A DNA stretch of 21,158 bases from Planctomycetota bacterium. GTDB taxonomy: Bacteria; Planctomycetota; UBA1135. Position numbers and translations under genes: made by a program. The stretch spans positions 1 through 21,158 of the forward strand of contig JAQWRF010000181.1 in NCBI GenBank assembly GCA_029243845.1, written 5' to 3'. The notes under the pieces are model-generated. The model was given only the letters and a program-made list of their open reading frames with translations, had not been told where the DNA came from and searched no databases. Positions 1-8,578 of the stretch are shown here, one piece after another; position 1 is the first letter of the stretch; each line of letters starts with the position of its first letter.

Positions 1-840
1 CAAGATGATGTTGTTGCTGTTGCCAAGGTATTAACAGGATGGACTTTTGATGGCGGACGTAAAGGTAGCCACGAATATAAATTTGATAACAGCATGCACG
101 TTGAAGGAGACTTTAGAGTCCTTGGCAAGCGAATTCGTGAGGACGAAACCGGTGATAACGGCCAAGGTCGACAGTTGCTAGATATTCTTGGCAAGCACAA
201 GGGCACTTCAGAATTCATCGCAATGAAAATGGTGCGCTATTTGGTTTCGGACGTTCCTGCCGAGAAGTTAGTGAAAAGTGTTGCCAATGTTTATCGCAAA
301 ACCGATGGTGATTTTGTTGCCATGGTTCGCGAGATTGTCGGTAGCGAAGAGTTCTATTCGCGCGCGAATTACCGAAACAAGTTCAAGACGCCTTACGAAT
401 TTATTGTCAGTGCTTTGCGTATTACTTCTGCTGAGATAACTTCCCTGCGTGGCCTTGAGAATTATCTCAAAGATATGGGGCAGCCTATTTACCACTGTGA
501 CGACCCAACTGGCTATTACGATGTAGCTGAAGCTTGGCTCGATCCTGGGGTTATGGCATTGCGCTGGCAATTTGCGCGCGATTTGGTTGGCGGTAAAATT
601 AGAGGAGTGAAGGTGGGCGATGCCTTCTATCAGCAAGTTCCGACCGACGCGTCGCCACGGCTATGGCAGCACCATTTGACTAAGATGGTACTTCCTGGTG
701 GGGCGGGCGAGCGCACGCGGGCGGCACTGACTACGGTCACCACCGAGTATTTAGAGAAGAAAGGGCCACCAGATTTCTACAAAGCCGCACCAACATTGGC
801 GGGCTTATTACTCGGTTCTCCAGAATTTCAACAGCAGTAA
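1..840 (+). CDS. DUF1800 family protein, C-terminal part (5' end outside window)
   Basis: The frame is open from the first base, so the gene starts upstream; 279 residues are visible. They match the C-terminal half of DUF1800 proteins: a VLTGWTFDGG segment near the window start, a long central stretch with LLDILGKHKGTSEFIAMKMV then RYLVSD, and a region in which a phrase of the type SPxELVVSALR appears as TPYEFIVSALR. DUF1800 proteins are large and mostly uncharacterised, and are commonly encoded beside DUF1501 proteins in Planctomycetota and other bacteria. That arrangement holds here: the DUF1501 gene begins 4 bases after this stop, so the two are almost certainly co-transcribed and probably act together outside the cytoplasm. 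The biochemical role is unknown. An internal ATG at 94 is not the true start because homologous sequence continues upstream of it. Confidence 0.85.
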   Translation, partial: QDDVVAVAKVLTGWTFDGGRKGSHEYKFDNSMHVEGDFRVLGKRIREDETGDNGQGRQLLDILGKHKGTSEFIAMKMVRYLVSDVPAEKLVKSVANVYRKTDGDFVAMVREIVGSEEFYSRANYRNKFKTPYEFIVSALRITSAEITSLRGLENYLKDMGQPIYHCDDPTGYYDVAEAWLDPGVMALRWQFARDLVGGKIRGVKVGDAFYQQVPTDASPRLWQHHLTKMVLPGGAGERTRAALTTVTTEYLEKKGPPDFYKAAPTLAGLLLGSPEFQQQ

Positions 841-844
841 TATC

Positions 845-2155
845 ATGACTGACAACAAAAAATTTACAACCTCGCGCCGTCGTTTCTTGCAAGGGCTTGG
901 TGCTGCATCTGTGGTTAGCCAAGTGCCTGCCTTTGGCCGTACCTTACCGCTAGGCGAAGCCGCACCGACGATAATTCGCGCTAAGGGTCAAAAATCTATC
1001 GTATGTATTTTCTTACGTGGCGCGGCCGATGGCTTGAACATGATTGTGCCTTATGGAGATCCTTCATACGAGGGGTATCGACCCACTATGGCTATGGACT
1101 TAGACGATGGTCTGATTAAACTAGATTCGACTTTTGCGCTGCATCCCGCTTTGGCGCCGCTCGAATCCCTTTACGAGAACAAGCGTTTTGCGCCGATTAT
1201 ATGCGCGGGTTCAACGCACAGAACGCGTTCTCATTTTGACGCACAAGATTGGATGGAGTTTGCTGCTCCGGGCAACCGGACTATGCGCGAAGGCTGGCTT
1301 AACCGTTACCTGACATCTACCAAAACCGAGTCTTCAGCAACCTTTAGAGCGATGGCGATTCAAGAATTGCTGCCACGTTCGCTGCGCGGGGCCTTCCCTG
1401 TTTTAGCCGTGCCAAGCAACGCCACCAATAAAAAGAGCAATGACAACCTCGATATCTTCGAACGCTTTTATGGTGACTCTGGCGGCATGCTCGAAGGAGG
1501 AGAAATGACAAACCGAGATCGTGAAAATGACTCGGCAGGTGTTGTTGAATCGGGGCGTATGACGATTGAAACTTTGCGCCGCTTCCAAGAAATTGTTGGC
1601 AAGGCGCCGAAAAAGCGCGATGGCAATGAAACGGTTTCTGGCTCCGCTTATTCTTCATCGCGTTTCTCAAAAGGATTACAGCAAATTGCTAAAGTGTTGA
1701 AGGCCGGTGAAGGGCTTGAGGTTGCTGGTATCGACTACGGTGGCTGGGACGATCACACTGGCGAAGGTGGGGTTGAAGGTAAGATGGCGACACGCATGTC
1801 AGATTTTGCACAAAGCCTATCTGCCTTCTGCGCCGATCTCGGGCAAGACCTTGATAACACCACGATTATGGTAATGACAGAATTTGGACGGACTGTTCGC
1901 GAGAACGGTAACGTTGGTACCGACCATGGCCATGGCTCGACGATGTTTGTCATTGGCGGCGAGGTAAATGGTGGAAAGGTACATGGCGATTGGACAGGCC
2001 TTGCGAAGAAAGATTTATACCAAGGGCGCGACTTAGCAGTGACTACTGATTTCCGTAATGTTTATCACAGCGTACTGAAGAATCACTTTGGCTTTAAATC
2101 CCCACAAGAGTTTTTCCCTGACTTTCGCCCAAGCGAAATTAAATCGCTGTATTAA
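845..2155 (+). CDS. DUF1501 family protein, Tat-exported
   Basis: 436 residues. The N-terminus has a twin-arginine signal: SRRRFLQ at about residues 10-16, then a hydrophobic stretch, so the protein is expected to be exported folded. The body carries DUF1501 hallmarks: RGAADGLNMIVPYGDPSY near residue 58, a histidine cluster HRTRSH at 125-130, and close to the C-terminus MTEFGRT followed by GTDHGHG (His361 and His363). The fold is related to the sulfatase/alkaline phosphatase superfamily and the conserved histidines look metal-binding, but no activity is firmly established for the family. The gene lies 4 bases downstream of the DUF1800 gene, with no Shine-Dalgarno sequence before the ATG. It converges on the folate-binding protein gene with a single base between the two stop codons. 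Confidence 0.92.
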   Translation: MTDNKKFTTSRRRFLQGLGAASVVSQVPAFGRTLPLGEAAPTIIRAKGQKSIVCIFLRGAADGLNMIVPYGDPSYEGYRPTMAMDLDDGLIKLDSTFALHPALAPLESLYENKRFAPIICAGSTHRTRSHFDAQDWMEFAAPGNRTMREGWLNRYLTSTKTESSATFRAMAIQELLPRSLRGAFPVLAVPSNATNKKSNDNLDIFERFYGDSGGMLEGGEMTNRDRENDSAGVVESGRMTIETLRRFQEIVGKAPKKRDGNETVSGSAYSSSRFSKGLQQIAKVLKAGEGLEVAGIDYGGWDDHTGEGGVEGKMATRMSDFAQSLSAFCADLGQDLDNTTIMVMTEFGRTVRENGNVGTDHGHGSTMFVIGGEVNGGKVHGDWTGLAKKDLYQGRDLAVTTDFRNVYHSVLKNHFGFKSPQEFFPDFRPSEIKSLY

Positions 2156-2156
2156 A

Positions 2157-3173
2157 TTACCCGAAAACTTTTTCTGGGTTCACTACTTTGCATTCAGCCG
2201 AAGCGCCTTCGAGGGTTGCGCGTAGGTTGGTGCCCGTTGGTGCCGCGCTGCGCTTGATGTAGGCAAAAGAAATTGGCTTGCCGAGTTGTGGCGAGTAAAT
2301 CCAGCTGCTGACCTTGCCAACTTCTTTGTCTTGCGCGTCGAACAAGGAAGCACCTTGCATGAATTGCGGCTCGCCGTCAAAATGGAGTTGGCACAGTTGA
2401 CGCGGCGCTTGACCATAAGTATTGATGCGCGCAACAACTTCTTGTCCGGCGTAACAACCTTTAGTGATAGATGCTCGCCGCCATTCGTTACAGCCCGGCA
2501 AGGTGTAGTTGTCATCAAAGTCGCTGCCCCAAAGTGGGAATCCACCTTCGACGCGCATAATGTCTTGCGCAACCCATCCGCCTAATGGGTGGCCATCGTC
2601 GACAAGTTGTAGCATGATGCCATTGGCTGCACTTGGTTCGACAATTATTTCATGACACTTTCCGCCAGCATCCGAACGGCTGATTAGATGACCGTTGTGC
2701 TTTACGGCGGGCAGTTCTCCGAATATTTTAATGCGCGCAACATCAGCTTTCTCGAAGCTAATGTCTTCGCCAAAATGCAGCATGTTCATTTTTTCTAAAA
2801 ATGCGTCGCAACATGTAACCGGGATGTCGACGCCGACATGCCAGCGATTGTCATTGTCAGCAAAGCGATATAAAACGAGTTCGGCAATCCAGCGGCCTTT
2901 GCCGTCGAGCATTGCCGACAACTGATGCTCACCAACATTTAGCTTGTTGAGATCACTCGAGAGTGTCCGCTGGAAGAAATCATACACGTCGGCGCCGTGC
3001 ACCTCTATCCACGCGCGATGTCCGCCATCACAAACTAAGGTCTTCTCGCGGGCAGCTTGATATTCAAGGCCAGCTTCGCTGCAGCGTAAAGGAATTTGCA
3101 TGCCGTAAACATCGAGGAAGTCTGCGTTGTGTTGTGCGAAGAAATCGCTGAGCGGGGTCGGATTAAGCGTCAC
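2157..3173 (-). CDS. ygfZ: YgfZ/GcvT-like tetrahydrofolate-binding protein
   Basis: 338 residues. The diagnostic YgfZ signature K-G-C-Y-x-G-Q-E is present as KGCYAGQE at residues 238-245, with Cys240 in the conserved position. The N-terminal part has the GcvT-like layout (GADVYDFFQRTLSSDL followed by a QLSAMLDGKGR segment). YgfZ/IBA57 proteins bind tetrahydrofolate and help repair or maturate [4Fe-4S] enzymes in the cytosol; they are related to the T-protein of glycine cleavage but lack its enzymatic role. I take the GTG at 3173 as start. It overlaps the end of the upstream methyltransferase gene by 11 bases, so the two are probably translationally coupled. The next in-frame Met, at residue 24, would cut into the conserved domain. 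Confidence 0.88.
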   Translation of the reverse strand: MTLNPTPLSDFFAQHNADFLDVYGMQIPLRCSEAGLEYQAAREKTLVCDGGHRAWIEVHGADVYDFFQRTLSSDLNKLNVGEHQLSAMLDGKGRWIAELVLYRFADNDNRWHVGVDIPVTCCDAFLEKMNMLHFGEDISFEKADVARIKIFGELPAVKHNGHLISRSDAGGKCHEIIVEPSAANGIMLQLVDDGHPLGGWVAQDIMRVEGGFPLWGSDFDDNYTLPGCNEWRRASITKGCYAGQEVVARINTYGQAPRQLCQLHFDGEPQFMQGASLFDAQDKEVGKVSSWIYSPQLGKPISFAYIKRSAAPTGTNLRATLEGASAECKVVNPEKVFG

Positions 3174-3831
3174 TGGGGATTACGGGGAAAATTAATTTAT
3201 CACTAAGCAGTGGCGCAAAGTGCACGTTTATTTTAGCAAGAGGCCTAAACCCTGCTTGCTGAAGTTCGAGTTGTATTTGCCGTGGCGACGGCAGTTGCGG
3301 ATTTTCTTTATAAGCACCAAGCTGGTAGCGTAATTTGCGCGAAAGAATACGCACCGTGTGCGAATGTCGGTAATCAATGATTGCGCCGAATTTACACACA
3401 CGATTTAGCTCTCGTAAAAAGCGTACGCGCAATTCCGATGAGTGGACAAGGTGTAGCATGCGAATACAAACGCCAATATCGATGGCGTTGTCTTCAAAAG
3501 GCAGGCGTCCCATATCTGCGCAAAGAAAATCTTGTTGGGGGTGTTTCGCGCGAGCTTGTTGCAACATCTCTACGGACAGATCGGCGCCGATAGTGTGACA
3601 GCCCTGCGCATCAAACAAATCTGAAAAACGGCCCGTGCCGCATGGGATATCAAGGGCGCTTTGAAAGGATACACCGTGGTGCTCTTTCAAAATATCGAAA
3701 GCCTTTAGGATTGCGCGGGCCTTGCGCACATCGCGCTTTTTGCCCAATGCACCGCTCCAGCGCTGGTCGTAATCACGAGCAACGGCTTCATCTCGATATA
3801 CTTCGAGTTTGGGCGGGCGGATGTCGTTCAT
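3163..3831 (-). CDS. Class I SAM-dependent methyltransferase
   Basis: 222 residues from the chosen ATG. The open frame extends upstream to 3990, but the extra 53 residues are not methyltransferase-like and would overlap the divergent gene at 3908, so I start at MNDIRPPKLEVYRDE. SAM-binding motif I is ALDIPCGTGRFSD (residues 59-71). A motif II/III-like ADMGRLPFEDNAIDIGVCI and a post-motif segment, RMLHLVHSSELRVRFLRELNRV, follow. This is the layout of the Methyltransf_11/UbiE-like group. The substrate cannot be read from the sequence. Overlap with the ygfZ-like gene suggests a shared transcript, but not necessarily a shared pathway. Confidence 0.8.
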   Translation of the reverse strand: MNDIRPPKLEVYRDEAVARDYDQRWSGALGKKRDVRKARAILKAFDILKEHHGVSFQSALDIPCGTGRFSDLFDAQGCHTIGADLSVEMLQQARAKHPQQDFLCADMGRLPFEDNAIDIGVCIRMLHLVHSSELRVRFLRELNRVCKFGAIIDYRHSHTVRILSRKLRYQLGAYKENPQLPSPRQIQLELQQAGFRPLAKINVHFAPLLSDKLIFPVIPSDA

Positions 3832-3907
3832 AGCTAGAGAATAACATGAATATAGTCGCGATAAAGCTTGAACCCTAGGCGTCTTAAGTCCGTTAAACTC
3901 TTTGAGA
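3832..3907. promoter_or_regulatory. Divergent intergenic promoter region
   Basis: This 76-base gap separates the methyltransferase (leftward) from the 684-residue protein that opens the five-gene rightward operon, so it should hold promoters for both. Leftward, TATATT (3854-3849 on the - strand) is a fair -10 hexamer without a convincing -35. Rightward, TTGAAC (3868-3873) lies 18 bases before GTTAAA (3892-3897), a weak pair that would give an almost leaderless transcript. The hexamers are guesses from consensus; only the divergent arrangement is firm. Confidence 0.3.
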
Positions 3908-5962
3908 ATGATTACCGCAGCCTTTCTATTTTTTGCCGCCCAGCAGGCTCCGTCTGTCAGCGAGATGTTGGCTATGCCGTGGGAGGGCAACGAGCGTTTC
4001 GTTTATGGCCAGGTGTTAGACGCCGAGGTCGATTCCGATGTGCGCGCGGCTTTGGCCGAGTATGCGATTGTGTTTGATGGGCACTCCGCTATCGATGCTT
4101 TTCGTTCGCTGATCGATGCCGCAACGACCCCAAGTTTGCTGCATTCTTTGCTGCGCGAGTGGCAGTGTTGTGTGCAAGCGGGCGACCGTGCGTTACTGTT
4201 AACTATCGCCGAACAAACGCAGACGCGCACGGCTTTTTTAGCTTTGCGTAATTTAGTTTCTTTGTGTGAGACTGCTAGCGACTATATTCCATTGATCGAC
4301 TTGGCGGCGGAACGTGATGCCGAGCTAGCGCAGCGCTTGTTAACCTATTTGCCGCGTTTAGATGACGATGGAAGTTTTCGTGATTACCTTAGTTCGCAAC
4401 TGTCGGTGAGTAATGCTACGCATCGCGCGTCAATGTTGAGTAAGGCCGCCGAGTATCACACCCCGCAATCTTTTTTGAAGCTGTACCAACAACGCGTGAG
4501 CTCAGCTGATCTCCGTCAACAAGCCGAGTGGATGCCGGTTATCGCGCGCCAGACCGATGCCGCGTGTAAGGCGGTGGCCGCCGAGTGGTTTTTGAAGACC
4601 CAAAACGCAGATTTTACCGCACCGGTAGTCGCTGTTTCACGTGCCTTGGCAAATTCGAATTGTCTCGATGGTGATGAAGGGTTTTACATGCAGCACCCGT
4701 TGATGACCAATCAGCAGGCATCGACTTTATTGATGAGTCGCGTCGCAGATTCTGCCGAGGCAGAAATTTTTGCGGTTGAACACTTTAATGAATTCCCATC
4801 GATTTGGCAGAAGTTATTTTTAGGAGCATTTAGTTCGAATTCTGATTCGGCTACATTGCAAATGGCTAATACAGTGGCATTGTCCATGCGTTACAAAGAA
4901 GGCGTGCGCGCCGCTGCTATTCGTTTGCTCGGCCGCCAGTATCGCAAACCTGCTGTCGCTACAACTTTGCTTGCGTTGTTTAATGAAGACTGGAGCAGTT
5001 ACGAGGTTGCTGACGCGTTGATTGAGTTCGCTATTGAAGACGAAGTCGCTTCACCGCGCGAGTTGCTAACAAGCATTGATAGGCAGTCGTATTTGTCCGA
5101 CATGAAAGAAGAGTTACGGCAAGTCGTTTATAAAAAATGTGCGACCCAATATAGTGACGAGCATTGTAATTTTATTGTGCAGTCCTGGGTGGCAGAGGTC
5201 GCCAACGTGCAAGCGTTAGCATTGACCGAGCTCACTTCTTTGTCTGCAGTTGCGCGCGAGAATGGTAACTTCAGCCAAGCCGTAGATTCGCTGGTTGCAC
5301 ATGCCGCTGTTAATCCCGCACCGCTTCTTGCAGCGTTACGTGGCATGACGGTAAATAGTAGTGGTGCCGTATTGTTGGTTTATACCGCAGCATTAATGCG
5401 TCATGAAAACACACAAATAGCTCAGCAATTACTAACCAAGGCGCTCCATGCTTTTGGCGACGGCCACGCGGTCTGGAAAACACGCGCCTGGTGCTTGGGC
5501 GCCCAACTGGCCGAGAGGGAGGCATTCGCTCTGCACTCCGTCGAGCAACTCTTGTTGAATTTAGGCTATATCGAGGACTACCAATTTGCGATACGTGAAG
5601 GTTTTGCTCCTGAAGGTGCGGGGTGGCATGATTTGGAGACCGGCATTCGCCACCGCAAGATATTCTTGAACGCTATCGTCACGCAGCAACCCATGGCGTG
5701 CGCTACACTTCGTGGTGGCCAAGTCGAAGCCGAATTGCTATTGCGGGCAGCGCAAATGCTTAGCTCGCCGGAATATGCTCAGCGACAAGATGTCCTACTG
5801 CTAGCAGTGGGCATAGCACAACACGCCGTCGACCTTTCCCCTTACTCGATTGCCGCGCATCAGCAATTAGTTAACTGTAATTATGTCGCGCAAGTTGACT
5901 CAGAGACAAGTAAAATTGCAGTATCGCGCTTGCGTCGACTGCAAACCAATTCTAAAAAATGA
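3908..5962 (+). CDS. Uncharacterised exported protein, probably an alpha-helical repeat solenoid
   Basis: 684 residues from ATG 3908. I do not recognise the family. The first residues, MITAAFLFFAAQQAPS, look like a short signal peptide with likely cleavage after the alanines; an in-frame TTG at 3902 would add Met-Arg before it and is a possible alternative start. The rest is rich in Ala, Leu and Glu, with many amphipathic helices. There are HEAT-like segments such as GVRAAAIRLLGRQYRKPAVA and TTLLALFNEDWSSYEVADAL, suggesting a helical repeat scaffold in the periplasm or envelope. No enzymatic motif is visible. It is the first gene of a run in which each stop overlaps the next start: its TGA shares bases with the ATG of the YdjY-domain gene (ATGA at 5959-5962), implying coupled synthesis. 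Codon use looks like that of its neighbours. Confidence 0.8.
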   Translation: MITAAFLFFAAQQAPSVSEMLAMPWEGNERFVYGQVLDAEVDSDVRAALAEYAIVFDGHSAIDAFRSLIDAATTPSLLHSLLREWQCCVQAGDRALLLTIAEQTQTRTAFLALRNLVSLCETASDYIPLIDLAAERDAELAQRLLTYLPRLDDDGSFRDYLSSQLSVSNATHRASMLSKAAEYHTPQSFLKLYQQRVSSADLRQQAEWMPVIARQTDAACKAVAAEWFLKTQNADFTAPVVAVSRALANSNCLDGDEGFYMQHPLMTNQQASTLLMSRVADSAEAEIFAVEHFNEFPSIWQKLFLGAFSSNSDSATLQMANTVALSMRYKEGVRAAAIRLLGRQYRKPAVATTLLALFNEDWSSYEVADALIEFAIEDEVASPRELLTSIDRQSYLSDMKEELRQVVYKKCATQYSDEHCNFIVQSWVAEVANVQALALTELTSLSAVARENGNFSQAVDSLVAHAAVNPAPLLAALRGMTVNSSGAVLLVYTAALMRHENTQIAQQLLTKALHAFGDGHAVWKTRAWCLGAQLAEREAFALHSVEQLLLNLGYIEDYQFAIREGFAPEGAGWHDLETGIRHRKIFLNAIVTQQPMACATLRGGQVEAELLLRAAQMLSSPEYAQRQDVLLLAVGIAQHAVDLSPYSIAAHQQLVNCNYVAQVDSETSKIAVSRLRRLQTNSKK

Positions 5963-6711
5963 AATACCTACTTACCACTTCGTTCTTGGCAGTGACCGCG
6001 CTGGTGTCGCCATCCGTAGCGCAGAGCCAGCAAGAATTGATTGACGCTTTCTCTGAACAGGGAGTGCATGTCGATATTGAAAAATCGCAAATAACCATCG
6101 CGTCATTTCTTTGCCAACTTCGCGAACCTCTTGAATATTTGCTAGTGCTGCAGCCGCAAGGCAAAGATCACGAGTCGCTGCTCTATATCGAAAAGTTAAA
6201 CGCTGAAGCCTTAAACGCAGCTATGTTGATGGTCGGAGCCGAAAAGGGCGAGAACGGCAAAATGGTTCCAGTCCATCCTGCTCCTACCGAGGAAGAAGTG
6301 CAGCAGGGCGCACCGACCCATGTTTATCAGCCGCCATCGGGCAGCGGCTTTCTCCTTTATGCTGAGTGGGACATTACCGATGATCAGGGTAATTCTGAGC
6401 ACTACAAATATCGCGTCGAAGATTTGGTGCTGAATGTGCAAGATGAGCGCACTTACCAGCGCGGTGAATGGGTTTACTTGGGTTCGCGTTTTATTCGACC
6501 GCACAAAGATGCCAAAGAGTTTTTTGCGGCACAAGGCGTGGGTAATTTGGTGTCGCTAGTTAATTTTGAACCCGCCAACCATTTACTTGGCGGCGCAGAT
6601 CCACGCGGAGCTAATCAGTCAATTTGGTATCCAAACATTTTCATGCTACCGCCGATTGATCATCCCATCGCATTGACTTTCGAGTTAGTCCGTCACCCCA
6701 AGCCCCAGTGA
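5959..6711 (+). CDS. YdjY-domain exported protein
   Basis: 250 residues. A standard Sec signal peptide (MKYLLTTSFLAVTALVSPSVAQ) predicts cleavage after Ala21. The mature part resembles YdjY-type domains seen mainly in Planctomycetota: EPLEYLLVLQPQGKDHESLL (the KxHESL element), then EALNAAMLMVGAEKG, a central segment giving the YAEWDITDDQG beta strand, RGEWVYLGSRF, and a C-terminal LPPIDHPIALTFEL. The function of these domains is unknown; they are extracytoplasmic and often sit beside cytochromes or other exported proteins. Start and stop overlap both neighbours (ATGA upstream, GTGA downstream), so it is made from the same message as the helical protein before it and the membrane protein after it. 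Assignment rests on remembered family pattern and is moderate. Confidence 0.65.
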   Translation: MKYLLTTSFLAVTALVSPSVAQSQQELIDAFSEQGVHVDIEKSQITIASFLCQLREPLEYLLVLQPQGKDHESLLYIEKLNAEALNAAMLMVGAEKGENGKMVPVHPAPTEEEVQQGAPTHVYQPPSGSGFLLYAEWDITDDQGNSEHYKYRVEDLVLNVQDERTYQRGEWVYLGSRFIRPHKDAKEFFAAQGVGNLVSLVNFEPANHLLGGADPRGANQSIWYPNIFMLPPIDHPIALTFELVRHPKPQ

Positions 6712-7379
6712 ATTCTCTAGCCAAATCGCTGCTGATTAAATTTAGAATTCAGCGCAGCGCCTTAGCCTTTCAGGCGGCGGCGTGCGTGGCGATGGTTTGT
6801 TACTGGGCGGCGCTAGTAGATGGAGTGAATGCTCTAGGAACAGCGGTATTTGTTTTCGTCGTAGCCTTTGTCATGTCATGGCGATTGGCGCGACCCTTCG
6901 GCGACGTAGCTGCTGGTATCGACAAAGTCAGTGATCCTCAGGCAATCGCGCGCACTTGTTTGAGTGGCTCAGTGCCTGACAGTATTAAAGCAGCATTGTC
7001 CGATGAGGCTGATGTGAAGATAAAATTTCAGCCGGTGCGGCAATTGACCGGCATGATTCTGCTGTCTGTGGTGTTTGCACTGCTGCTGCAATGGCAATCT
7101 TATTCCCCGCAACAACTAAACGTTTCGCAGCGGGCCTTGCTAGACTCAGATTTGTCAAAGATTGGCGCTGATGGTGGGCCGCAGAAAGAAGAGCAAAGTG
7201 ATCCAAATGCCCAAAAGCTGCAGACAAACGAAAAAAGAGCTAAACAATTAGCCACCGACGCGCGACAATACAGCGACTTAAATGTGCAGGCGCCATCTGT
7301 AAATACCCTTATCGGTAGCGTTGGCTACGGCGATGAACTTTTCGTCCTGCAACGTTACCAAGAATTGTTAAAAAAATAA
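6708..7379 (+). CDS. Uncharacterised three-helix membrane protein
   Basis: 223 residues from a GTG that overlaps the preceding TGA (GTGA). Three hydrophobic segments are visible: about residues 20-37, 40-58 (AVFVFVVAFVMSWRLA) and 112-128 (GMILLSVVFALLLQW). Between the second and third lies a soluble loop of about 50 residues. The last 95 residues are polar, with a charged, probably disordered linker (GGPQKEEQSDPNAQKLQTNE) followed by a short ordered tail. By the positive-inside rule the N-terminus (KSLLIKFRIQR) is cytoplasmic, which would place the C-terminal tail outside. I do not recognise the family. Position between an exported protein pair and inositol-phosphate synthase suggests it may anchor or link the exported proteins at the membrane; this is inference only. 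Confidence 0.72.
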   Translation: MNSLAKSLLIKFRIQRSALAFQAAACVAMVCYWAALVDGVNALGTAVFVFVVAFVMSWRLARPFGDVAAGIDKVSDPQAIARTCLSGSVPDSIKAALSDEADVKIKFQPVRQLTGMILLSVVFALLLQWQSYSPQQLNVSQRALLDSDLSKIGADGGPQKEEQSDPNAQKLQTNEKRAKQLATDARQYSDLNVQAPSVNTLIGSVGYGDELFVLQRYQELLKK

Positions 7380-8578
7380 TGAGTCCCGACGTAAATCGAA
7401 CTGGTCTGTTTTTAGTGGGTGTGCGTGGCGCGATCGGCACTACAGTACTGCACGGGATTGAGGCTATTCGCGGCGGTATGCCTAAAATCGGTTTGGTAAC
7501 CGAAATAGATGGCCTGAAAGACTGTGGATGGGCTGACGTCGAATCGTTCGCCGTAACAGGTTGGGACGTCTGCGGTAACGCTCACGACTCCGCAGAAAAC
7601 TTGGTGCGCACTAATGTGCTGCCGCGCGACATTGTTGACATGTCAGGCGGGGTGCGTGATCGACTTGAGATGTCGATTGCTCCGGGTATCCCCGAGCCCG
7701 AAGATGAAGGTGGCGTTGATAATAAGTCAGCAGATTTGCTAGAGCTACCTTTGACCGAAGTCTTAGCGCAATTACGTGATGATATTTGCAATTGGAAGAG
7801 TAGCGAACGCTTGCGGCGCGGCGCGGTGATTTACTTGGCCTCGGCCGAGCGCGATCGCGACATGCTTCCCGACGGGTGGTATGACTCAGATGCCGACCCG
7901 CTCGAATTGTTGAAAACGGCGCCTCGCGATTTATCGCGGTCCATTTTGTATGCGCTAGCTGCAATTTGCGAGGGCGTGCCTTTTATCAATTTCACACCAG
8001 CTCCAGGGGGTGACTTACCAGCAATAGCAGGCTTTGCGCGCCGCGAAGGCATACCCCTTTTGGGTAACGATGGTAAAACCGGTGAAACGTTGCTTAAAAC
8101 GGCACTTGCGCCCATGTTCCGCGACCGCAACTTAAATGTAATGGCCTGGGAAGGCTACAACATGTTAGGCAACAAAGATGGGGCAGCGCTCGAAGATCCG
8201 CAGCGCGCCAAGGCTAAATTAAGAAACAAAGATGTGGTGTTGCCAAGTATCTTGCCGAACAATCCAATGATGCACAGTGGCGTAAGTATCAACTTCGTGC
8301 CAAGCTTGCACGACTGGAAAACAGCAATGGATTACATTCACTTCGAGGGTTTCCTCGGTGCGCAAATGTCGTTGCAGTTTACTTGGCATGGTTCCGATTC
8401 TGCACTTGCGGCGCCGTTGATATTAGATTTAGTACGTATCGCATTGCGTGCTCAAGATCGTAATGAAGGTGGCCCGGTGCATGCCGCGGCCGCATTCTTT
8501 AAGAGCCCGCTAGAAATGGAAGAACACGATTTCCATCGTCAGATGACGATCTTCCGTGATTGGGCAAATCGCGACTAA
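7379..8578 (+). CDS. ino1: Inositol-3-phosphate synthase
   Basis: 399 residues. The enzyme converts glucose 6-phosphate to 1D-myo-inositol 3-phosphate with bound NAD+, the first step toward inositol lipids and inositol-derived solutes. The NAD-binding turn is GVRGAIGTT at 14-22. The family signature FTPAPGGDLPAIAG is followed by GNDGKTGETLLK at 229-240, containing the conserved Asn, Asp and Lys. A strongly conserved C-terminal stretch, VPSLHDWKTAMDYIHFEGFL, begins at residue 307. Length fits the shorter bacterial form. Its ATG overlaps the upstream TAA (TAATG), and its own TAA overlaps the queA ATG in the same way; there is no Shine-Dalgarno sequence, so translation probably depends on coupling. 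No inositol phosphatase or phosphatidylinositol synthase gene is in view. Confidence 0.93.
   Translation: MSPDVNRTGLFLVGVRGAIGTTVLHGIEAIRGGMPKIGLVTEIDGLKDCGWADVESFAVTGWDVCGNAHDSAENLVRTNVLPRDIVDMSGGVRDRLEMSIAPGIPEPEDEGGVDNKSADLLELPLTEVLAQLRDDICNWKSSERLRRGAVIYLASAERDRDMLPDGWYDSDADPLELLKTAPRDLSRSILYALAAICEGVPFINFTPAPGGDLPAIAGFARREGIPLLGNDGKTGETLLKTALAPMFRDRNLNVMAWEGYNMLGNKDGAALEDPQRAKAKLRNKDVVLPSILPNNPMMHSGVSINFVPSLHDWKTAMDYIHFEGFLGAQMSLQFTWHGSDSALAAPLILDLVRIALRAQDRNEGGPVHAAAAFFKSPLEMEEHDFHRQMTIFRDWANRD

Noticed and set aside
2183..2572. Open frame of 129 codons opposite to and within the ygfZ-like gene region
   Set aside because: It lies wholly inside a gene with a diagnostic motif, has no recognisable domain, and is best explained as a shadow frame.
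3832..3990. Longer N-terminus for the methyltransferase starting at 3990
   Set aside because: The extra 53 residues show no methyltransferase features and would overlap the start and promoter of the divergent gene at 3908; the ATG at 3831 gives the expected domain start.
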